Shown here piece by piece: positions 16,065-26,000 of a DNA stretch of 64,000 nucleotides (its first letter is position 1; each line of letters starts with the position of its first letter). Made by a program: the position numbers and the translations under genes. This DNA comes from Candidatus Zhuqueibacterota bacterium (GTDB lineage Bacteria > BS750m-G25): assembly GCA_016783505.1 (NCBI GenBank), contig JADHWK010000001.1, forward strand, positions 124,001 to 188,000, in the 5' to 3' direction. The notes under the pieces are model-generated. The model worked only from the letters and a program-made list of their open reading frames with translations, had not been told where the DNA came from and made no database searches.

Positions 16065-16422
16065 TTAAGGAGCTATGTCTCTTTCTTTTTCCTCCCTCTC
16101 AATCCAATCCCCAGTAACCGCTACTACATCTTCCATGTTGTTTTTTACATCAGAATCATAAAACCTTAAGAATTCTAAACCTTAGTTTTTCGATTTCCTT
16201 CTGTCGTATCTTATCCTCTTTGAACTTGTCTTCATGGCTGATGCCATCAATTTCAATCGCCAAACGAAGTCTGCTGCAATAGAAATCTACAATGTAATTC
16301 CCCATAGGTTTTTGCCGGGTGAATTTATAGCCTTTTATCTGTCCTCCTTTGATCTGCATCCAAAGTAGTACTTCATATAAAGTGCCTTCCCTACGCAATT
16401 CAGTCGGGCTGGCCTGTGGCAC
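16065..16422 (-). pseudogene. DUF559 (very-short-patch-repair-like) endonuclease domain, frameshifted
   Basis: The open frame from the GTG at 16422 encodes 88 residues of the DUF559 fold: TLYEVLLWMQIKGGQIKGYKFTRQKPMGNYIVDFYC then LRLAIEIDGISH, holding the restriction-endonuclease-like acidic residues. It stops prematurely at 16156. In another frame the missing tail is intact (FYDSDVKNNMEDVVAVTGDWIERE) and runs to the stop at 16065-16067. One surplus base in the CTTAAGG stretch near 16168-16174 would restore ILRFYDSDV, the normal family sequence. A recent single-base frameshift or an assembly error explains it. Such proteins are often stand-alone in genomes and mobile-element associated. Confidence 0.8.
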
Positions 16423-16482
16423 AACCCAAAAATTGTTGATTTTCCGTCTGAAGATCTCGCCTACCCAGCAAGGGGCAGAACC

Positions 16483-16502
16483 TATCCCGAAGCATCGGGA
16501 TA
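16483..16502. repeat. TCCCGAA-family palindrome
   Basis: TATCCCGA-agca-TCGGGATA is a perfect palindrome with 8-bp arms in the gap downstream of the C25 gene. Confidence 0.65.
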
Positions 16503-16556
16503 AGGTTGAGCGTAGCCTCCTTCGGACTGGTTAAAGCTTTCTTTAATAACCAGTCA

Positions 16557-16604
16557 ACCAGAACCTCTCTTTAGAGCGGTTCTAAACATAATCCCTAAAT
16601 TATC
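16557..16604. repeat. Dispersed hairpin repeat, copy 2
   Basis: This is the same unit as at 4584-4629: AGAACCTCTCTTTAGAGC then GGTTCT, followed by CCCTAAATTATC. Confidence 0.6.
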
Positions 16605-16840
16605 AATTGCGATGGTTCTGCCACAGGGCTGGGTGCCTGACCGATTTCTTGAGAGTGCTTTCAGTTTTGGATTGTAATAAGTTTTCTTTACCATTTCTTA
16701 AACACCCCCCTTCTGTTCCTCCTCGAAACTTCGGGGGGGATACCACCTCACGCCTCGCCATCCACGAATAGGAAATTTCCCAAGTTTCATAAAGAGGAAA
16801 GAACTTTTGGAACCTTTAAGTTCAGTTATGAAATATTTGA

Positions 16841-16999
16841 TTACCCCCCCAAAATCCGGGAAGTACCAAAAATAATAATCTTCGGCCGGTCATGGCGGAC
16901 ACACTGGGTTTTGAGGAAATTATTCGTCATAATCTTTCCGATCTTATCCTCACTCATCCCAAAAGTCAGCGAGTCGAAGATCAGCACCCTGTTTAGCAT
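16841..16999 (-). pseudogene. Short frame resembling the start of a DsrE/YedF-like protein
   Basis: A 52-residue frame starts at the ATG at 16997-16999 with a strong GGAGG site 5 nt upstream. The sequence RVLIFDSLTFGMSEDKIGK followed by IMTNNFLKT and RPKIIIFGTS follows the pattern of the DsrE-like domain of YedF proteins (SDxxGxGDxELGxxLMxxFL...IIFxNSG), but it ends where only the first half of that fold would be complete. I read it as a decayed or truncated gene. The family match is by eye and weak; it could be an unrelated small protein. Confidence 0.35.
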
Positions 17000-17111
17000 A
17001 AATCCCTCCATATCTTCACCCGCCCTTAATATTAATAAACAAAAGAGAAAAAATCAATCAAAAAAACTAAAAAAAGCAGGTAATCCGAAACATATTTCTG
17101 TAAATCCCCTT

Positions 17112-20100
17112 CTATTTGATCAACAGACATTTCCTCACCCGGATCATCCCTCCCGATTCTAACCGGTAAAAGTAAAGACCCGAAGGGAGGCCAGAAGCAT
17201 CCCACCAGATCCAGTGGGAACCAGGCCCCTTCACCCCGTCCACCAACCGGGCTACTTCCTGACCCCGAAGGTTAAACACCCGCAGTCTGAGAGACCCCGA
17301 CCGGGGCAGATCATACCGGATGACCGTCCTCGGGTTAAAAGGATTGGGATAGTTGGGATAGAGGGCAAATTTCAGGGGAACCCCGGAAGTCTTTTCCTTC
17401 ACCCCGGTGAAGAAGGTATCGGGCGGGTCGGTGGTGAACTTGATGGCCATGCTGTCCCTAAGCATCCCTGCCGCCAGGGGATAACGATTGACATAGCTAT
17501 ATTCAATCCCATCCGACCCTTCAGGGTTTTCAATCCCCACGGTGGCAAAATTATTGTCCCAGTCCACGTTGTTGATCGTGTGGTATTGGAACAGGATCTC
17601 CCCATCCCCGGTCTCGGTCGGGTAATGCACAGGATCGAATAAAATGACCTCAAAGGTTTCCGGAGCGCTGTTATATCGGTTGAGCACCCGGCTCCATTCG
17701 ACGACAAAACGATGGTTTTGATCATCATCCCAATAAAAGACGTTGATCACGTTCTCATGCCCCCCGACCACCAGGCTGGAATCCAGGTCGTCCCAGAAGG
17801 GGGCTATCATCCCATAGGGGCCCAGGGCCGCCGGGATTGCCCAGTTGATAAAATCGTACATCCAGGTAGAGCCCATGGCGATCCACCCGTTGGAACAAAC
17901 GGTTATGGTATCATAATCCTGACCATAGTAGCGGAATCCGAACGGGAGCGGCAGGGCACGGGATTGGTCGTCAGCCATGGTGAAGGCCGTACCCAACCCC
18001 CCGTAAGCGGGGTCAATTTCCACCCAGTCATATACTGGGGCCTCTTCATAATGGGTATCGTAATGGTCATAGGCAAAGTAGCCATACCCATCGGGCCCCA
18101 GCGGGGCGGTGGAATCAACCTGACCGATGGTGAGCTGAAACCCGGTTCGCCCCAGGTTAACTTCCCCGCTGGTCAACTGGATCTGGAATCCAACCAACCG
18201 CCCTGAATAGGTAGATGGCTCAGCCTGAACGAGAAAGGAGGACTGCCCCACAGCCTGGGACCCAGGGTTTATATTCCCGAACGTTACCACTGAATCCAGA
18301 ACGCTAACGGCGTTGGTGTTGGCCCGCAGAATACCGGTTACCCCAGTTGCCGTAAAGCTGCCGTCGTTCTGTATAGTTACCGTTAGCTCAGCCGTCTCCC
18401 CGGGGTCGAGAAAACCGTCTCCCCCGGCCTCAATGGTATGGGACTGATAGACCAGTTTTGCCGACCCCACCACCAGGGCCAACTTGGACACCCACGGGGT
18501 GCCGCCCTCATCCTGGGCGGTGAGGGTAAAGTTTATGGCATGGTTGTGGGGGCACTCGGGCGACACCGTAAATACAAATGAGTCTGGTGGGGACATTGAT
18601 TGACCCCCTTCAATATTACCATAACTTACCTCATCAATGGCAATCTCAACATAAGGATCGTTCTCCGCCAGATTGGCTGTCACCCCGGGGGCAGACGTGG
18701 TGCCGAAGTTTTTAAGGGTAACCCCCAATTCAATGGTCTCCCCTGGATTGATAATACCATCACCGTTCCCCTGACTGGGGGATGTGCCATCATCGTCAAC
18801 GGTGGAATTTTCATAGCCCACAAAAACCCCCTCCCTGAGGACGGATATGTCAGCTAAGTAGGGGATAAAGTTGTGTTTGGTCACCGTGAGCAAAAAGGTC
18901 CCTTCCGTTTCTGGGTTAATGGGCAGTTCCACCCCCCCGTTCCCGGCCGTCAAACCCCGAACATAGGTCTCATCATCCTTCCACCCGCATACCAGCGCCC
19001 CCGGAACCGGAGTATAGTTACTATCCAAAACCATTAATGAAAAAGTATTGAGCCCCAGGGGTATGGTATCCGGATGGGTTACCAGTAAGGGTTGGGGAAT
19101 GTCCGTCCACATATTGAGTTCGGGATCCCCCAGGATGTTATAGACCTGAAAATAGAATTCCGTCCACCCCCCGGGTTCCCGGTTATTGGGAAAGCTATTG
19201 TAAAGCTCGATTTTTCCCCGCAGGAGTGCCTCCCCCAACCGGTAGATATCCCCGTCTAAAATTCCCCAGTAAAAACCGGCATCAATGGAGTTGTTATGTC
19301 GGGTCTGGGTATGCAGGTCGCTGGGACCTATGAAGGCGATGCCCCCGATGGGGTTCTGAGCCGTCCCCACCCTCAGCCAGGCCTCCCCGAAACAACGGTC
19401 AAAGGCAAAATCCCCTGTCTGACAGACCATTGAGGTCACCACCGGAAGCTTCCATACATTACTCAACCCTTGTACATCCTCAATATAGAACTGGGGATAG
19501 TGCCAGCCCCGGTAGTAACCCCAACCCCGATAGTTAACGAAGCTTACCCCCTGGTTGATGAAATTCGAAATCTCATCGGTACCCGGAAAGGCAGGGGGAT
19601 AAAATACGGTATCTACCTGGTTAAAACCGTAGTTCAACATTTTCTCCCTCACCCACAGCTTGGTAAGCCGGGGAGTGGTGGGGATCGGCGGGGTAACGCT
19701 GTAGTTCCCAGCCACCACCAGGGCCTTTTTATGCCAGCCTGTAGTAACCATACAGGTATCATATCCTATGATTTTGCTGATGACGGTCACCAGTTCCCCG
19801 GTAGACCCCACCGATAACCGACCCACGAGTAGGTCGGGAAAGTAGTCATCCCCGTCCAGCGTGCTGTAGGGGTGGTCGCTGGTATTCTGGGCGCCAGTGG
19901 CGGGGGATGGGACGCTCAGGAAGTGGGGAATATCCGGGGTGTCTCCTACCAGCAGCAGGTATTCCGGCGGCGTCTCGCTATCATAGGCGTCCTGAACGTA
20001 GGCCAAGATTTCCTCCTTTGTCCCCCCCGTCTCATCAGTGGTCACCACCACGGTTTCTATCCCCTTGCGCTGCTTCCATTCGGCCAGATAGGAAAGGATG

Positions 20101-20849
20101 GGGGCGTATTGGGGTTTGGTGATAATGAGATAGCAGCTGGGTTGCAGCTCAACATCGGCGGCTCGGACAATATCATAGTTAACAACCAGTTTTCGATAGA
20201 GGTTATCAAAGGCTTTTGAAAAGGGTCGGGTTTCAACCTTGGCGTTGGTTAGATCTCTGCCCTGATAGTTTATCCCCACCTGCAATTCCCTGTAAACCCG
20301 TAACATTCCTTTGGCCGGATTATATTGAATCGGACAGATCGAAAGGGATACCAGCCGCAGGTCCCGGAGGATGAACGGCCGGCTGATGGTCACGATGGAT
20401 TGGGGAAGAAATTCATCTTGGGCGTAAAACCGTTGGGCCACCATTGGGTCCACTGAGAATTCATCACCATCCTGGTTGAATGGGACCAAGCGAAAACCGT
20501 CCAGCAGAACGCTGTCTTCCCCGAGAACCTCCACGGAAACCCCCTTATCCCCGGGGATAGCCACCAAGACGGTGATGACCGGCAGCGCGGGCCGGTCTGA
20601 CCAATGCGTAAAGCCGCTATCGGGCAGTTTGATTTTCTGATATTCCTCTCCATAAATGACGACCGACTCCCATTCCAGGGCGTTTATGGAAACCCCTATT
20701 CGGGTTTGAACGTCGTCGGAGGCCAAAACCTTGAGGAGACCATCGGGGGTTTCCACTCCGGGGTTTAACTCAATGATTCCTCCCTCAAGCACCCCTATCC
20801 AACCGAGTAAAAATACGAGAAGATTGACCAAGATTTGCTCTTTTACCAT
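17112..20849 (-). CDS. C25 (gingipain-like) protein 1 with C-terminal sorting domain
   Basis: This is a 1245-residue exported protein. A signal peptide (1-23) is followed by a C25 propeptide-like region (about 60-220), then the C25 fold (about 240-570: EYLLLVGDTPDIP, DDYFPDLLVGRLS, SFVNYRGWG, VTSMVCQTGDF). The catalytic cysteine is kept as Cys476, but the GHG histidine position is Trp443 (codon 19521-19523), exactly 33 residues before the cysteine. A nearby GWHYP histidine might substitute. After it come an acidic GNGDGIINPGE linker and CARDB-like repeats (680-890), a nidogen-like trunk domain (about 915-1150, CSNGWIAMG, IAPFWDDL) and a sorting domain (NYPNPFNP to the C-terminus). It should be exported to the cell surface or medium. 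AAAGGA precedes the ATG. Confidence 0.85.
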   Translation of the reverse strand: MVKEQILVNLLVFLLGWIGVLEGGIIELNPGVETPDGLLKVLASDDVQTRIGVSINALEWESVVIYGEEYQKIKLPDSGFTHWSDRPALPVITVLVAIPGDKGVSVEVLGEDSVLLDGFRLVPFNQDGDEFSVDPMVAQRFYAQDEFLPQSIVTISRPFILRDLRLVSLSICPIQYNPAKGMLRVYRELQVGINYQGRDLTNAKVETRPFSKAFDNLYRKLVVNYDIVRAADVELQPSCYLIITKPQYAPILSYLAEWKQRKGIETVVVTTDETGGTKEEILAYVQDAYDSETPPEYLLLVGDTPDIPHFLSVPSPATGAQNTSDHPYSTLDGDDYFPDLLVGRLSVGSTGELVTVISKIIGYDTCMVTTGWHKKALVVAGNYSVTPPIPTTPRLTKLWVREKMLNYGFNQVDTVFYPPAFPGTDEISNFINQGVSFVNYRGWGYYRGWHYPQFYIEDVQGLSNVWKLPVVTSMVCQTGDFAFDRCFGEAWLRVGTAQNPIGGIAFIGPSDLHTQTRHNNSIDAGFYWGILDGDIYRLGEALLRGKIELYNSFPNNREPGGWTEFYFQVYNILGDPELNMWTDIPQPLLVTHPDTIPLGLNTFSLMVLDSNYTPVPGALVCGWKDDETYVRGLTAGNGGVELPINPETEGTFLLTVTKHNFIPYLADISVLREGVFVGYENSTVDDDGTSPSQGNGDGIINPGETIELGVTLKNFGTTSAPGVTANLAENDPYVEIAIDEVSYGNIEGGQSMSPPDSFVFTVSPECPHNHAINFTLTAQDEGGTPWVSKLALVVGSAKLVYQSHTIEAGGDGFLDPGETAELTVTIQNDGSFTATGVTGILRANTNAVSVLDSVVTFGNINPGSQAVGQSSFLVQAEPSTYSGRLVGFQIQLTSGEVNLGRTGFQLTIGQVDSTAPLGPDGYGYFAYDHYDTHYEEAPVYDWVEIDPAYGGLGTAFTMADDQSRALPLPFGFRYYGQDYDTITVCSNGWIAMGSTWMYDFINWAIPAALGPYGMIAPFWDDLDSSLVVGGHENVINVFYWDDDQNHRFVVEWSRVLNRYNSAPETFEVILFDPVHYPTETGDGEILFQYHTINNVDWDNNFATVGIENPEGSDGIEYSYVNRYPLAAGMLRDSMAIKFTTDPPDTFFTGVKEKTSGVPLKFALYPNYPNPFNPRTVIRYDLPRSGSLRLRVFNLRGQEVARLVDGVKGPGSHWIWWDASGLPSGLYFYRLESGGMIRVRKCLLIK

Positions 20850-20928
20850 TTACTATCCTTTCATTTTAATATCCAAAACCAACTTCGCTTCGGTCGTCCA
20901 TACGGACTGATTGCAATTTTGCTTATCG

Positions 20929-20946
20929 GTCAGGCGCCCGACTGAT
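20929..20946. repeat. GTCAGGCGCC palindrome, copy 1
   Basis: This is GGTCAGGCGCCCGACTGA, an imperfect palindrome. Copies also lie at 36032-36049 and 54983-55000. Confidence 0.6.
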
Positions 20947-21018
20947 TGGGTATTATTATGATGTTTTTTCATCTGTGGCTAAATTAATAAATTTTAACCA
21001 AAAATGCAAGGTGATTTA

Positions 21019-21048
21019 TCAAAAAGCCCCTGACAGAACTGACAGGGG
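21019..21048 (-). terminator. Intrinsic terminator downstream of the APC permease
   Basis: On the minus strand a stem CCCCTG/CAGGGG (21043-21048 with 21027-21032), extended by an inner CAG/CTG, is followed by GCTTTTTG. It lies about 360 bp past the permease stop. Confidence 0.65.
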
Positions 21049-21409
21049 TTCGTAATAGGAGATATTTTTAACTTGCCCGTAAAGGATGTTGCCCTACTCG
21101 ACTATTATATTGCCACCATATAAATACGGCGGATAACAACATTTATCGTGAGAGTAGATTTAATCTATATTGGTGTGTAATTTAATTTTGAGTTATTTTC
21201 AAAATATTTCACCACAAATTACTTTCGGTCACTCAGCTGTTTCTTCCTGTAATTGTAATCTATCTATAATCTTCTGAAGATTATGCCTTTAATTGTAAAA
21301 AGTCAAGCACGTTTTGGCGTTTGTTTGGTGGGATAATGAAAAACCCACTTGTCATTCTTTGCCTGATCCGTAAAAAAAGGGAGACAATCTATGGTAATAT
21401 CTGACTTTA

Positions 21410-22771
21410 TCAGGATGAAATGTTTCCTTTGCCTAACCTAATACGTTTCCTTCGCCAATACCAGTAGACGGGCATTCCGACGACGATAATAATAATTCCT
21501 CGCAGGGGTTCCAATGGCCTTTCGATCAGGGTGTTGATCAAAATCCACATCGAGACTAGGATGAAGATGGCAGGGGTAACCGGGTAGCCCCATACCCGAA
21601 AGGGCCTTTCCAGTTCGGGTCGCCTCACCCTTAGCACATATACTCCTACCCCCACTGCCGCCGAGAGCAGTACCATGATGAACACTGTAAAGACGAGCAA
21701 TTTCTCAAACGTCCCCAATATTAGCACCAGTCCACAGGACCAGACCATCTGGAGGATAATGGCTAAAGCCGGGGTCCGAAACCTGAGATGAACCCGGCTC
21801 GCCCACCTGAAAAATAGCTCGTCTTTGGCCATGGCATAATAGATGCGGGGACCGGTAAGTATGGTGGCGTTCAGACAACCGAGGATGGAGACGATGATCG
21901 CCAGCGAGATGAAAGTCGCCGCCCGGTGGCCAAACAATCGCACCGATGCCACCTCGGCGATATTGATCACCCCAGCCATTTCTTCGGCGGGCAGGCCGTA
22001 GAGAAAGACAGCGTTCAGGGCCAGGTAGATCAGGATGACCACCCCGGTTCCCAGGCAGAGGGATAACGGGAGGTCCCGTTGGGGGTTTCTAACTTCGCCC
22101 GCCACGTAGGCGGTGGCCGCCCAGCCGTAATAGGCAAAAGTCACTCCGATCAGACCCAGTCCCAGGCCGGAAAAGAGCCCCTTTTCTATCGGAATCCCTG
22201 AGGAGGTGGACAGATTTTCAACGTGCCCTTTCCCTACGAGAAACCCCAGGAACACCAGCAACAGGACAGCCGTCACCTTGAGGATGGTGAGCCCGTTCTG
22301 CACCCCGCTCCCCGCCTTCAGGCCAATGTAATTGATGACGGATAGGATAACAATTATCAGGATAGCCGTTAATTGCCCCCCTATCCCCGGGGACAGGCCC
22401 GGGATGAACCGGTTCAGATATTCCACGCACCCCACCGCCAGGACGGCGATGGACCCTGAGAAGGTGACCCAGAAGGCCGTCCAGCCGTTCAGAAAGCCCC
22501 AGAAGGGGCCGTAGGCTTCCCTCAGGTAGACATAATCCCCCCCGGCCTTTGGGATGGCGGCCCCCAGCTCGGCGTAACACAGGGCCCCGCAAAGGGAGGC
22601 GATCCCACCCAGCAACCACACCAGCATGATCCATCCCGGATGGTGGACGGCCCCGGCGATAACCCCGGTGGTGGTGAAGATCCCCACCCCGATGATGTTG
22701 CCAATCACCAGCAGGGTCGTATCCCAGGGACCCAATCCCCTTATTAATTCCGGCTGCTTTTTCTCGGACAC
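21410..22771 (-). CDS. APC family amino-acid permease
   Basis: This is a 453-residue transporter with about 12 membrane helices. The APC/LAT opening is clear: LIRGLGPWDTTLLVIGNIIGVGIFTTTG (about residues 9-36), where the GxGIF unwound helix binds the amino-acid carboxylate. GALCYAELGAAIPKAGGDYVYLREAYGP follows in TM2-3. It should import or exchange amino acids, which fits uptake of peptidase products, though no direct link is shown. The start is a GTG (22769-22771) without a clear ribosome-binding site. It is the only non-secreted protein in the 17-36 kb protease stretch. Confidence 0.88.
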   Translation of the reverse strand: MSEKKQPELIRGLGPWDTTLLVIGNIIGVGIFTTTGVIAGAVHHPGWIMLVWLLGGIASLCGALCYAELGAAIPKAGGDYVYLREAYGPFWGFLNGWTAFWVTFSGSIAVLAVGCVEYLNRFIPGLSPGIGGQLTAILIIVILSVINYIGLKAGSGVQNGLTILKVTAVLLLVFLGFLVGKGHVENLSTSSGIPIEKGLFSGLGLGLIGVTFAYYGWAATAYVAGEVRNPQRDLPLSLCLGTGVVILIYLALNAVFLYGLPAEEMAGVINIAEVASVRLFGHRAATFISLAIIVSILGCLNATILTGPRIYYAMAKDELFFRWASRVHLRFRTPALAIILQMVWSCGLVLILGTFEKLLVFTVFIMVLLSAAVGVGVYVLRVRRPELERPFRVWGYPVTPAIFILVSMWILINTLIERPLEPLRGIIIIVVGMPVYWYWRRKRIRLGKGNISS

Positions 22772-23055
22772 TTGTCAATAAAATTTACGTTCTAAACTCT
22801 AATAGAGAATTGTTTTTCAAAATATCCAATACCTTATTAGTTAAACCTTTCCTTATCTACATCCTTAAGAGGGATGAATTTAAAAACGGAAATTCTTCCC
22901 CCGAGACTTTCGGAACGACCTTGGGACACGGTAAGAATGACAAGCCTGCGGTTCAGTGTGTTAGACTCCAATGTTGTCATCCTACAAGTTTATCCCAGGG
23001 TTGTTTTCCTTTCATTGTTATTACACTTCGCACTCCGAACTTCCCCCTTCGCACT

Positions 23056-26000
23056 TTAGCGGAGCAGGAGCATTTTCTTTGTCCCTGAAAAACCCTTCAC
23101 TTCTAGCCGATAGAAATAGATTCCCGAAGCCATCCCCCCACTTTCCCACCCCACCTGATGATACCCCGCTTCCCGATAATCATCCACTAGAGTAGCTACC
23201 CCCTGCCCTAAAATATTGTAGACCTTCAGGGTTACATGACCGTATTGTGGAAGACCGTATACAATGGTGGTAACGGGGTTGAAGGGATTAGGATAATTCT
23301 GACAGAGTTGGTAGGAGGTGGGAATGGCTCCCTTTTTATCTGGGGATACCCCGACCACATAATCAACGACAGCGTGATTGGATGTGTCACTTACCCCACC
23401 TGTATAGACTGCAGTTACCCAGTACTCATAGGTATCCGTCTCTTCAAGGGTATCCTGATAAGTCGTGTCAGGGATCAAAGAATCAATTTTAACCCCATTG
23501 CGGTAGACATCAAATCCCTCCAGGGAGAGAAGATCGTGGGGTTTTAATCTGCCCCCCTTTCTTAGGGATCCTGAAAACGGCGATTCCCAGTTCAGGGTGA
23601 CGGCGGACCCCCCTAATGTGGCCATGAGATTTGTTGGGGTAAGTAGGGCGTAGAGTTCAAAGTCAATGTTCTCGGTGGTCTGTCCCTCTATCACTTCCAC
23701 CCGTCCGGCGAAACCGATTTCGTAACCGGCAAGTTCCGCCCCGACATCCTGAAAGCCAACCCGAACCGAATCCAGCCGATAGAACCCCGAGGAATCGGGG
23801 CTGGTGGAAATCCCCCCGGCTAATACCACCGTCTGGGTCACCTCCCCATCACCACCCCTAAGGATTATCAGACCGGAAATTGACCCGTAAGCCGGTACCA
23901 GGCCGGTGGTAAAGGTGATAGCTATACCAGGATCCAGGGGAAAGGCGTGGGGATCATAGACGTCATCGAATAGAACCTCAATCCCCACGGTCTGATCCGG
24001 GCTTTCTATTCCCACCGTGCACTCGGTGGGGTCGCTGACCCCGTTATATTGGAATACGATCTCCCCGTCCCCGGTTTGAGTGACCCAATATTCCGGATCA
24101 TAGAGAACGATTTCAAACGTCTCCGGCACGTTGGGCGTCCACTGATAGACCCCGTTGTACTCGATGATGAAACGGTGGCGGACCCCATCGTAATAGGTGC
24201 AAACCGTACCCACCTCCTGGGGTGAAAGGTCCTCCCAGAAGGGAGCCATCATCGCCGGGGGCCCGTCGGGGTTGGGTATGGCAGAATTGGAGTAATCCGT
24301 GGAGCTTGTAGTCCCCATTGCAACCCAACCATTCCCACATATAGAAATCTGGTCGTACAGGTTCCCGTAGTAGATAAAGGTAAACGGTAAATCCACCTGA
24401 AACGTCTGGTCATCGGCGGTAAACCCAAGCACCGTGCCCGCCCCTCCCTCCTGGGGGTCAATCTCAATCCATTCAAAGTTATGACCCAGAGGACCATCCT
24501 GGGAATCGTAGGCGTAGTAGCCGTACCCATCGGGCCCGATGGGGAGGTTACGGATGTCCCCGATGATGAGGTTGAAATCATCCATCCACTCGGTAGATTC
24601 GGTATCCCTGATAGCCAAAGTAAAGTTGACCTCATATCCCAGAGGGCTGGAGCGGTCAATGATGAAATCAAAATCATCCCCCGATGTCACACTGTCCTGG
24701 GGGGGAAAATCCCCGAAGAATTCGACCGAATCGGTGATGGTGATGTAGGGATCATCGCACCTTAAGACGGCGTAAACCCCAATGGCGCTCCCGAGCCCGA
24801 TGTTGGTCAGGGTGACCGGCATCTCGATAGACTCACCCGGATCCGGAACCCCGTCCCCGTCTCCCCGGCTGGTTCCTGAGGAATCATCATCTACGGTGTG
24901 ACTTTCATAGATAAGAAGGGGTCCTAAAGAGGCATTCACCCGAAGGTCAGCGGTCATCACCGCAGCGGGATCGCTGATGTCTTCCACCGCCACAAAGGTA
25001 AGTTCCCCCCAATAATTGCGGCTGTCAGGCACGGAGCGGAAGTTGATCTCTCGGTTTAAAGCACTTCCAGGATAAGGGTCCCCTCCGTCCCCCCGGTTAT
25101 GGTCATGTTCTAAATTCCAGAGCCCATCCGCCTGTTCCAGGGCCACTAAATAGTGCTGAGCCGGGTTCAAACCCGGATACCATTCATTATCATTTTGTGT
25201 AGTAATGCTTTCATCCACATGATAGATCATAAGTCCGGCACCGGGAAGAAAGGAATCAAAACCCACCTGCTGCCGATTTTCAGCCAGGAAGTATTCATTT
25301 CCCGGATTGCCGTTGGTCCAGAGGACGACCACCGCGCCGCTATCATATACCTGATCAAAAACATAATTTGAGGTATCGAATGCGATCACCGACTCCTGAG
25401 CCCAGCCCAACTGAAGCCGGCACCAGGCGTCCAGCATGGCCGGGGATCCACCCATCCCACTAGGTCCACTCCAAGAACCCCCCGCCATCAGGCTCCACCT
25501 CCCCAGACCGGCTGAGGAACCATCCCGGTCGTAAAGATCGGGCAACCGTCCCACCGAATGCCCCATCTCGTGGGCATAAACCCCCACCGTCATGTCCCCG
25601 GGACTCTGCCAATACTCCGGCTCCATGGAATAGCGATACACCCACACCCCGTCCACCTGTATGGGACCGGTAACCCAGGCGTGGGACCAGATATCGTTTG
25701 CCGAACCGGTAAATTCTGCCCCGGGGCCCGAATGGATGACAAACAGCCCCTCCACCCAACCATCCCCGTCGTTGTCAAAAATGCTGAAATCAACCGCAGA
25801 GTCGGCCAAAGCCACCACATCCTCAACCAACCGCTGGGCATTGTAGGGATAGGAGCCAAAACCGTTCTGCCCCGCTACGTAATATGAATAGGTTTGGGGA
25901 GCCCGATACCAACCGGATATCAATCCTACCAGCTCCATCGAATCAAAGGAAGCCGCCCGATAGAATTCCCGGAGGGAACCGGTGTTATACGGATTCAACG

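Larger units (their letters stand above)
16423..17111. other. Long gene-poor stretch with repeats and one small reading frame
   Basis: This is 689 bp between the DUF559 relic and the first C25 gene. It contains a palindrome (16483-16502), a hairpin repeat (16557-16604) and a 52-residue frame at 16841-16999. The remainder shows no recognisable gene. Confidence 0.55.
20850..21409. other. Gene-free stretch upstream of C25 protein 1
   Basis: This is 560 bp of AT-rich DNA between the APC permease and the C25 gene. It contains an intrinsic terminator (21019-21048) and one GTCAGGCGCC palindrome (20929-20946). It must also hold the C25 promoter, but I could not identify one with confidence. Confidence 0.55.
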
